This document shows positions 55,473 through 64,000 of a stretch of DNA of 64,000 nt, in pieces (position 1 is the stretch's first letter; each line of letters begins with the position of its first letter). A model generated the notes under the pieces. The model saw only the letters and a list, made by a program, of their open reading frames with translations, did not search any database and was not told the origin of the DNA. This DNA comes from Megachile rotundata (Eukaryota > Arthropoda > Insecta > Hymenoptera > Megachilidae), in assembly GCF_050947335.1 (NCBI RefSeq), contig NW_027473315.1, forward strand, positions 1,240,001 through 1,304,000, read 5' to 3'. A program made the translations under genes and the position numbers.

Positions 55473-55607
55473 GATCGTACGATTGTGATCGTATGATTGT
55501 GATTGTATGATTGTGATCGTTTGATTGTGGTTGTATAATTATGGTTCTATTATTGTGATTGTATGATTGTTCTTGTATGATTATGATCATATGATTGTAA
55601 TTGCATG
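55473..55607 (+). repeat. Cassette C, copy 12 of 12 (ATGGTTC subtype)
   Basis: Partner of the copy at 32308, sharing the TGAATGTTTGTGAGCG left flank and the GATCATATG near its right end. Confidence 0.9.
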
Positions 55608-56032
55608 ATTGTGATTGTATGATTGTGATTGTATGATTGTGATTGTATGATTGTGATTGTATGATTGTGATTGTATGATTGCGATAGTATGATTGTGATT
55701 GTATGATTGTGATTGTATGATTGTGATTGTATGATTGTGATTGTATGATTGCGATAGTATGATTGTGATTGTATGATTGTGATTGTATGATTGTGATTGT
55801 ATGATTGTGATTGTACGATTGTGATTGTATGATTGTGATTGTATGATTGTGATTGTATGATTGTTTTTGTATGATTGTGATTGTATAGTAGTAATTGTAT
55901 GATTGTCATCGTATGATTGTCATTGTATGATTGTGATTGTATCATTGTGATTGAATGATTGTGAGTGTATGATTGCGATTGTATGATTGCGATCGTATGA
56001 TTGTGATTGTTTGATTGCGATTGTATGATTGT

Positions 56033-57194
56033 GATTGTATGATTGTGATTGTATGATTGTGATTGTATGATTGTGATTGTATGATTGTGATTGTATGATT
56101 GTGATTGTATGATTGTGATTGTATGATTGTGATTGTATGATTGTGATTGTAAGATGGCGCGTGTATGATTGAGATTGTACGATTGTGATTGTATGATTGT
56201 GATCATATGGTTCTGATTGTTCGATTGCGATTGTACGATTGTGATTGCATGAGTGTGATTGCATGATTGTTTTTGTATGATTGTGATTCTATGATTCTGA
56301 TTTTATGATTGTGCCTGCATGATTGTGATGGTATGATTGTGATTTTATGATTGCGATTGTATGATTGCAATTTTATGAGTGTGATTATATGATTATGATT
56401 GTATGATTGTGATTGTATGATTGTGATTGTATGATTGTTTTTGTATGATTGTGATTGTATGATTGTGATTGTATGATTGTGATTGCATGATTGTGATTGA
56501 ATGATTGTGATTGTATGATTGTGATTGTACGATTGTGATTGTATGATTGCGATATTATGATTGTGATTGTATGATTGTGATTGTATGATTGTGATTGTAT
56601 GATTGTGATTGTATGATTGTGATTGTATGATTGTGATTGTATGATTGTGGTTGTATGATTGCGATTGTATGATTGCGATTGTATGATTGTGATTGTATGA
56701 TTGAGATTGTATGATTGTGATTGTATTATTGTGGTTGTATGATTGTGATTGTATGATTGTGATTGTATGATTGTGAATGTATGATTGTGATTGTATGATT
56801 GTGATTGTATGATTGTGATTGTATGATTGTGATTTTATGGTTGTTTTTGTATGATTGTGATTGTATAGTAGTAATTGTATGATTGTCATCGTATGATTGT
56901 GATTGTATGATTGTGATTGTATGATTGAGATTGTATGATTGTGATTGTATGATTGTGATTGTATGATTGTTTTTGTATGATTGTGATTGTATAGTAGTAA
57001 TTGTATGATTGTCATCGTATGATTGTGATTGTATGATTGTTTTTGTATGTTTGTGATCGTATAGTAGCAATTGTATGATTGTCTTCGTATGATTGTGATC
57101 ATATGATTGTGATTGTATGATTGTGATTGTATGATTGTGATTGTATGATTGTGATTGTATCATTGTCATTGTATGATTGTGATCATATGATTGT
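56033..57194 (+). repeat. 1162-bp tandem block, copy 1 (cassettes E and D)
   Basis: 83-unit block holding E (56151-56260) joined to a complete D (56261-56397). It differs from the next copy by at least one base, TGAGTGTG near 56,250 against TGATTGTG near 57,412. Left and right edges lie in canonical units and are approximate. Confidence 0.92.
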
Positions 57195-58356
57195 GATTGT
57201 ATGATTGTGATTGTATGATTGTGATTGTATGATTGTGATTGTATGATTGTGATTGTATGATTGTGATTGTATGATTGTGATTGTATGATTGTGATTGTAT
57301 GATTGTGATTGTAAGATGGCGCGTGTATGATTGAGATTGTACGATTGTGATTGTATGATTGTGATCATATGGTTCTGATTGTTCGATTGCGATTGTACGA
57401 TTGTGATTGCATGATTGTGATTGCATGATTGTTTTTGTATGATTGTGATTCTATGATTCTGATTTTATGATTGTGCCTGCATGATTGTGATGGTATGATT
57501 GTGATTTTATGATTGCGATTGTATGATTGCAATTTTATGAGTGTGATTATATGATTATGATTGTATGATTGTGATTGTATGATTGTGATTGTATGATTGT
57601 TTTTGTATGATTGTGATTGTATGATTGTGATTGTATGATTGTGATTGCATGATTGTGATTGAATGATTGTGATTGTATGATTGTGATTGTACGATTGTGA
57701 TTGTATGATTGCGATATTATGATTGTGATTGTATGATTGTGATTGTATGATTGTGATTGTATGATTGTGATTGTATGATTGTGATTGTATGATTGTGATT
57801 GTATGATTGTGGTTGTATGATTGCGATTGTATGATTGCGATTGTATGATTGTGATTGTATGATTGAGATTGTATGATTGTGATTGTATTATTGTGGTTGT
57901 ATGATTGTGATTGTATGATTGTGATTGTATGATTGTGAATGTATGATTGTGATTGTATGATTGTGATTGTATGATTGTGATTGTATGATTGTGATTTTAT
58001 GGTTGTTTTTGTATGATTGTGATTGTATAGTAGTAATTGTATGATTGTCATCGTATGATTGTGATTGTATGATTGTGATTGTATGATTGAGATTGTATGA
58101 TTGTGATTGTATGATTGTGATTGTATGATTGTTTTTGTATGATTGTGATTGTATAGTAGTAATTGTATGATTGTCATCGTATGATTGTGATTGTATGATT
58201 GTTTTTGTATGTTTGTGATCGTATAGTAGCAATTGTATGATTGTCTTCGTATGATTGTGATCATATGATTGTGATTGTATGATTGTGATTGTATGATTGT
58301 GATTGTATGATTGTGATTGTATCATTGTCATTGTATGATTGTGATCATATGATTGT
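57195..58356 (+). repeat. 1162-bp tandem block, copy 2 (cassettes E and D)
   Basis: E at 57313-57422 and D at 57423-57559, each +1,162 bp from its twin. The right edge is shown by GATCATATG at 58343 matching 57181, after which the two diverge near 58,381. Confidence 0.92.
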
Positions 58357-58639
58357 GATTGTATGATTGTGATTGTATGATTGTTTTTGTATGATTGTGA
58401 TTGTATGATTGTGATTGTATGATTGTGATTGTATGATTGTGATTGTATGATTGTGATTGTATGATTGTGATTGTATGATTGTGATTGTATGATTGTGATT
58501 GTATGATTGTAATTGTATGATTGCGATAGTATGATTGCGATTGTATGATTGCGATTGTATGATTGCGATTGTATGATTGTGATTGTATGATTGTGATTGT
58601 ATGATTGTGATTGTATGATTGTGATTGTATCATTGTGAT

Positions 58640-61600
58640 TGTATGATTGTGATCATATGATTGTGATTGTATGATTGTGTTGGATGATTGTTTTTGTATG
58701 ATTGTGATTGTATGATTGTGATTGTATGATTGTGATTGTATGATTGTGATTGTATGATTGTGATTGTATGATTGTGATTGTATGATTGTGATTGTATGAT
58801 TGTGATTGTATGATTGTTTTTGTATGATTGTGATTGTATAGTAGTAATTGTATGATTGTCATCGTATGATTGTGATTGTATGATTGTTTTTGTATGTTTG
58901 TGATCGTATAGTAGCAATTGTATGATTGTCTTCGTATGATTGTGATCATATGATTGTGATTGTATGATTGTGATTGTATGATTGTGATTGTATGATTGTG
59001 ATTGTATCATTGTCATTGTATGATTGTGATCATATGATTGTGATTGTATGATTGTGATTGTATGATTGTGATTGTATGATTGTTTTTGTATGATTGTGAT
59101 TGTATGATTGTGATTGTATGATTGTGATTGTATGATTGTGATTGTATGATTGTGATTGTATCATTGTGATTGTATGATTGTGATCATATGATTGTCATCG
59201 TATGATTGTGATTGTATGATTGTTTTTGTATGATTGTGATTGTATAGTAGCAATTGTATGTTTGTCTTCGTATGATTGTGATCGTATGATTGTGATTGTA
59301 TGATTGTGATTGTATGATTGTGATTGTATGATTGTGATTGTATCATTGTGATTGTATCATTGTGATTGTATGATTGTGATCATATGATTGTGATCATATG
59401 ATTGTGATTGTATGATTGTTTTTGTATGATTGTGATTGTATGATTGTGATTGTATGATTGTGATTGTATGATTGTGATTGTATGATTGTGATTGTATGAT
59501 TGTGATTGTATGATTGTGATTGTATGATTGTGATTGTATCATTGTGATTGTATGATTGTGATCATATGATTGTGATTGTATGATTGCGATTGTATGATTG
59601 TTTTTGTATGATTGCGATTGTACGATTGTGATTGTTTGATTGTGATTGTATGATTGTGATTGTGTTATTGTGATTGTATGATTGTGATTGTATGATTGCG
59701 ATAGTATGATTGTGATTGTATGATTGCGATAGTATGATTGTGATTGTATGATTGTGATTGTATGATTGTGATTGTATGATTGTGATTGTATGATTGTGAT
59801 TGTATGATTGAGATAGTATGATTGTGATTGTATGATTGTGATTGTATGATTGTGATTGTATGATTGTGATTGTATAATTGTGATTGTATGATTGAGATTG
59901 TATGATTGTGATTGTATTATTGTGATTGTATGATTGTGATTGTATGATTGTGATTGTATGATTGTGAATGTATGGTTGTGATTGTATGATAGTGATTGTG
60001 TGATTCTGATTGTATGATTGTTTTTGTATGATTGCGATTGTATAGTAGTAATTGTATGATTGTCATCGTATGATTGTGATTGTATGATTGTTTTTGTGTG
60101 ATTGTGATTGTATAGTAGTAATTGTATGATTGTCTTCGTATGATTGTGATCGTATGATAGTGATTGTATGATTGTGATTGTATGATTGTGATTGTATGAT
60201 TGTGATTGTATGATTGTGATTGTATGATTGTGATTGTATCATTGTGATTGTATGGTTGTGATTATATAATTGTCATTGCATGATTGTTTTTGTATGATTG
60301 TGATTGCATGATTGTGATTGTATGATTGTGCCTGTATGATTGTGATGGCATGATTGTGATTGTATGATTGCGATTGTATGATTGCAATTTTATGAGTGTG
60401 ATTATATGATTATGATTGTATGATTGTGATTGTATGATTGTTTTTGTATGATTGTGATTGTATGATTGTGATTGTATGATTGTGATTGCATGATTGTGGT
60501 TGTATGATTATGGTTCTATTATTGTGATTGTATGATTGTTCTTGTATGATTATGATCGTATGATTGTAATTGCATGATCGTGATTGTATGATTGTGATTG
60601 TATGATTGTGATTGTATGATTGTGATTATATTATTGCGATAGTACGATTGTGATTGTATGATTGTGATTGCATGATTGTGATTGTATGATTGTGATTGTA
60701 TGATTGTGATTGTATGATTGTGATTGTATTATTGTGATTGTATGATTGCGATAGTATGGTTGTGATTGTATGATTGTGATTGTATGATTGTGATTGTATG
60801 ATTGTGATTGTATGATTGTGATTGTATGATTGTGATTGTATGATTGAGATTGTATGATTGTGATTGTATTATTGTGATTGTATGATTGTGATTGTATGAT
60901 TGTGATTGTATGATTGTGAATGTATGATTGTGATTGAATGATTGTGATTGTATGATTGTGGTTGTATGATTGTTTTTGTATGATTGTGATTGTACAGTAG
61001 TAATTGTATGATTGTCATCGTATGATTGTGATTGTATGATTGTGATTGTATAGTAGTAATTGTATGATTGTCTTCGTATGATTGTGATCATATGATTGTG
61101 ATTGTATGATTGTGATTGTATGATTGTTTTTGTATGATTGTGATTGTATAGTAGTAATTGTATGATTGTCATCGTATGATTGTGATTGTATGATTGTTTT
61201 TGTATGATTGTGATTGTATAGTAGTAATTGTATGATTGACTTCGTATGATTGTGATCGTATGATTGTGATTGTATGATTGTGATTGTATGATTGTTTTTG
61301 TATGATTGTGATTGTATAGTAGTAATTGTATGAATGTCATCGTATGATTGTGATTGTATGATTGTTTTTGTATGATTGTGATTGTATAGTAAAAATTGTA
61401 TGATTGTCTTCGTATGATTGTGATCGTATGATTGTGATTGTATGATTGTGATTGTATGATTGTGATTGTATGATTGTGATTGTATCATTGTGATTGTATG
61501 GTTGTGATTGTATGATTGCGATAGTATGATTGTGATTGTATGATTGTGGTTGTATGATTGTGATTGTATGATTGTGATTGTATGATTGTGAATGTATGAT

Positions 61601-61844
61601 TGTGATTGTATGATTGTGATTGTATGATTGTGATTTTATGGTTGTTTTTGTATGATTGTGATTGTATAGTAGTAATTGTATGATTGTCATCGTATGATTG
61701 TGATTGTATGATTGTGATTGTATGATTGAGATTGTATGATTGTGATTGTATTATTGTGGTTGTATGATTGTGATTGTATGATTGTGATTGTATGATTGTG
61801 AATGTATGATTGTGATTGTATGATTGTGATTGTATGATTGTGAT
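58640..61844 (+). repeat. 3.2-kb tandem block, copy 1
   Basis: Runs from the GTGTTGG 1-bp deletion (58680) through markers, D (60278-60414), F (60506-60579) and the six-marker cluster (60,995-61,387). Copy 2 repeats it at +3,205 bp near the start and +3,191 bp from about 59,100 on, the 14-bp step being one unit lost. Both are one base short of a multiple of 14 because each block carries one copied deletion. Confidence 0.92.
60278..60414 (+). repeat. Cassette D, copy 9 of 10
   Basis: Same GATTGCATG and GATGGCATG changes as the copy at 35909 (displaced 24,369 bp), with F at 60506. Confidence 0.9.
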
Positions 61845-64000
61845 TGTATGATTGTGATCATATGATTGTGATTGTATGATTGTGTTGGATGATTGTTTTT
61901 GTATGATTGTGATTGTATGATTGTGATTGTATGATTGTGATTGTATGATTGTGATTGTATGATTGTGATTGTATGATTGTGATTGTATGATTGTGATTGT
62001 ATGATTGTGATTGTATGATTGTTTTTGTATGATTGTGATTGTATAGTAGTAATTGTATGATTGTCATCGTATGATTGTGATTGTATGATTGTTTTTGTAT
62101 GTTTGTGATCGTATAGTAGCAATTGTATGATTGTCTTCGTATGATTGTGATCATATGATTGTGATTGTATGATTGTGATTGTATGATTGTGATTGTATGA
62201 TTGTGATTGTATCATTGTCATTGTATGATTGTGATCATATGATTGTGATTGTATGATTGTGATTGTATGATTGTTTTTGTATGATTGTGATTGTATGATT
62301 GTGATTGTATGATTGTGATTGTATGATTGTGATTGTATGATTGTGATTGTATCATTGTGATTGTATGATTGTGATCATATGATTGTCATCGTATGATTGT
62401 GATTGTATGATTGTTTTTGTATGATTGTGATTGTATAGTAGCAATTGTATGTTTGTCTTCGTATGATTGTGATCGTATGATTGTGATTGTATGATTGTGA
62501 TTGTATGATTGTGATTGTATGATTGTGATTGTATCATTGTGATTGTATCATTGTGATTGTATGATTGTGATCATATGATTGTGATCATATGATTGTGATT
62601 GTATGATTGTTTTTGTATGATTGTGATTGTATGATTGTGATTGTATGATTGTGATTGTATGATTGTGATTGTATGATTGTGATTGTATGATTGTGATTGT
62701 ATGATTGTGATTGTATGATTGTGATTGTATCATTGTGATTGTATGATTGTGATCATATGATTGTGATTGTATGATTGCGATTGTATGATTGTTTTTGTAT
62801 GATTGCGATTGTACGATTGTGATTGTTTGATTGTGATTGTATGATTGTGATTGTGTTATTGTGATTGTATGATTGTGATTGTATGATTGCGATAGTATGA
62901 TTGTGATTGTATGATTGCGATAGTATGATTGTGATTGTATGATTGTGATTGTATGATTGTGATTGTATGATTGTGATTGTATGATTGTGATTGTATGATT
63001 GAGATAGTATGATTGTGATTGTATGATTGTGATTGTATGATTGTGATTGTATGATTGTGATTGTATAATTGTGATTGTATGATTGAGATTGTATGATTGT
63101 GATTGTATTATTGTGATTGTATGATTGTGATTGTATGATTGTGATTGTATGATTGTGAATGTATGGTTGTGATTGTATGATAGTGATTGTGTGATTCTGA
63201 TTGTATGATTGTTTTTGTATGATTGCGATTGTATAGTAGTAATTGTATGATTGTCATCGTATGATTGTGATTGTATGATTGTTTTTGTGTGATTGTGATT
63301 GTATAGTAGTAATTGTATGATTGTCTTCGTATGATTGTGATCGTATGATAGTGATTGTATGATTGTGATTGTATGATTGTGATTGTATGATTGTGATTGT
63401 ATGATTGTGATTGTATGATTGTGATTGTATCATTGTGATTGTATGGTTGTGATTATATAATTGTCATTGCATGATTGTTTTTGTATGATTGTGATTGCAT
63501 GATTGTGATTGTATGATTGTGCCTGTATGATTGTGATGGCATGATTGTGATTGTATGATTGCGATTGTATGATTGCAATTTTATGAGTGTGATTATATGA
63601 TTATGATTGTATGATTGTGATTGTATGATTGTTTTTGTATGATTGTGATTGTATGATTGTGATTGTATGATTGTGATTGCATGATTGTGGTTGTATGATT
63701 ATGGTTCTATTATTGTGATTGTATGATTGTTCTTGTATGATTATGATCGTATGATTGTAATTGCATGATCGTGATTGTATGATTGTGATTGTATGATTGT
63801 GATTGTATGATTGTGATTATATTATTGCGATAGTACGATTGTGATTGTATGATTGTGATTGCATGATTGTGATTGCATGATTGTGATTGTATGATTGTGA
63901 TTGTATGATTGTGATTGTATTATTGTGATTGTATGATTGCGATAGTATGGTTGTGATTGTATGATTGTGATTGTATGATTGTGATTGTATGATTGTGATT
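61845..64000 (+). repeat. 3.2-kb tandem block, copy 2 (cut by window end)
   Basis: Contains GTGTTGG (61886), marker pair, D (63469-63605) and F (63697-63770), all matched to copy 1. The window ends about 2.16 kb into the block, so a complete copy, and perhaps more, should continue beyond 64,000. Confidence 0.9.
63469..63605 (+). repeat. Cassette D, copy 10 of 10
   Basis: Twin of the copy at 60278 at +3,191 bp. Just downstream near 63,860-63,880 two GCATG units occur in a row where copy 1 has one, a recent private change. Confidence 0.9.

Larger units (their letters stand above)
51055..61845 (+). repeat. Large duplication, right copy
   Basis: Same landmark order as 27.69-36.99 kb but about 1.5 kb longer. 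The displacement shows a 322-bp (23-unit) loss between 54.6 and 55.5 kb, an internal 1,162-bp tandem gain at 56.0-58.4 kb, and a gain of about 490 bp (35 units) at 60.7-61.2 kb. It retains the same 1-bp deletions and rare words, so it is a true duplicate and not convergent homogenisation. Confidence 0.9.
1..64000 (+). repeat. 14-bp minisatellite (satellite) array spanning the whole window
   Basis: Every stretch reads as GATTGTATGATTGT or a substituted version of it, about 4,572 units by length. The unit contains GATTGT twice, spaced alternately 6 and 8 bp apart, which suggests it arose from duplication of a 6-8 bp motif. It has no C, so the strand is extremely G-over-C skewed and about 29% GC. 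The GTATG of the unit falls at position 3 modulo 14 at the start and 7 modulo 14 at the end, a net shift of -10 explained by ten mapped 1-bp deletions. The plus strand carries TGA in every frame every 42 bases, so it is closed to translation. No flanking non-repeat DNA is present. Eukaryotic satellite origin is an inference from size and lack of genes. Confidence 0.98.

Noticed and set aside
411..62115. TAGTAGTAATTG markers as transposon ends or target-site scars
   Set aside because: They stay in the 14-bp register, have no inverted partner and flank no inserted sequence; they are amplified point-mutated units.
20630..62590. ATCATATGAT palindrome in GATCATATG units as a regulatory operator
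   Set aside because: The 10-bp palindrome follows from one substitution next to the canonical TATGAT and is spread by block duplication; nothing nearby could be regulated.
1..64000. CRISPR array
   Set aside because: There are no unique spacers; repeat and would-be spacer are the same 14-bp unit, and no cas-like gene is present.
1..64000. Telomeric repeat, suggested by the C-free G/T-rich strand
   Set aside because: No GG or GGG runs typical of telomerase templates, and the array is full of nested block duplications and variants. A subtelomeric position cannot be excluded.
1..64000. G-quadruplex or triplex-forming tract
   Set aside because: G residues are isolated, and there are no long homopurine or mirror tracts.
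1..64000. tRNA, rRNA or other structured RNA genes
   Set aside because: The strand is almost without C, so G-C paired stems are not possible over useful lengths, and no conserved RNA motif was seen.

Overview
The whole 64-kb window is one uninterrupted tandem array of a 14-bp minisatellite unit, GATTGTATGATTGT on the + strand (reverse complement ACAATCATACAATC). The array is already running at base 1 and still running at base 64000, so neither edge is seen. I find no gene, RNA gene, transposon, CRISPR array or unique sequence. The canonical unit has 7 T, 4 G, 3 A and no C, so the + strand is strongly G/T-rich and nearly every C is a substitution. An array of this length and purity, with nested duplications, points to a eukaryotic satellite block (heterochromatic, subtelomeric, pericentromeric or sex-chromosomal). 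The sequence does not identify the species or chromosome position.

The array is organised on several levels. (1) The 14-bp unit is two GATTGT half-units spaced 6 and 8 bp apart. (2) Substituted units recur as fixed words (TAGTAGTAATTG, TTTTTGTATG, GCGATAG, GATCATATG, TATCATTG, GAATG, GAGATTG); marked units combine into 56-, 70- and 98-bp multimers. (3) Rarer mutation-dense cassettes of about 70-140 bp (called C, D, E and F here) recur 3 to 12 times and act as landmarks. (4) Blocks of 1.2-3.2 kb are tandemly duplicated: 2954 bp at 7.6-13.5 kb, 2030 bp at 21.6-25.6 kb, about 1.57 kb at 38.6-41.7 kb, about 1.3 kb at 44.9-47.6 kb, 1162 bp at 56.0-58.4 kb, and about 3.2 kb from 58.6 kb past the window end. 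(5) About 9.3 kb at 27.7-37.0 kb reappears, enlarged and rearranged, at 51.1-61.8 kb.

Layout: 0-3.3 kb, units with paired TAG markers and one C cassette. 3.3-6.0 kb, an older copy of the block that is later tandemly doubled. 6.0-7.6 kb, a further D-cassette block. 7.6-13.5 kb, the 2954-bp doublet. 13.5-15.8 kb, a related block that reappears, with an internal 574-bp loss, as the 2030-bp doublet at 21.6-25.6 kb. 15.8-21.6 kb, copies of the 1.5-2.4 kb block mixed with near-canonical units. 25.6-27.7 kb, another C-cassette block. 27.7-37.0 kb, left copy of the large duplication. 37-51 kb, nested 1-1.6 kb duplications with few cassettes. 51-64 kb, right copy with its own tandem expansions.

Unit phase can be followed from end to end. 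The net shift is exactly -10 bases, and I can place ten 1-bp deletions that account for it; all other length change is in whole 14-bp units. These ten look like only four independent deletions, the rest being copied by block duplication. The many minus-strand open reading frames follow from the unit: 14 is not a multiple of 3 and the C-free strand gives few stops on its complement, so all three minus frames read the same 14-residue peptide. I do not call them genes.
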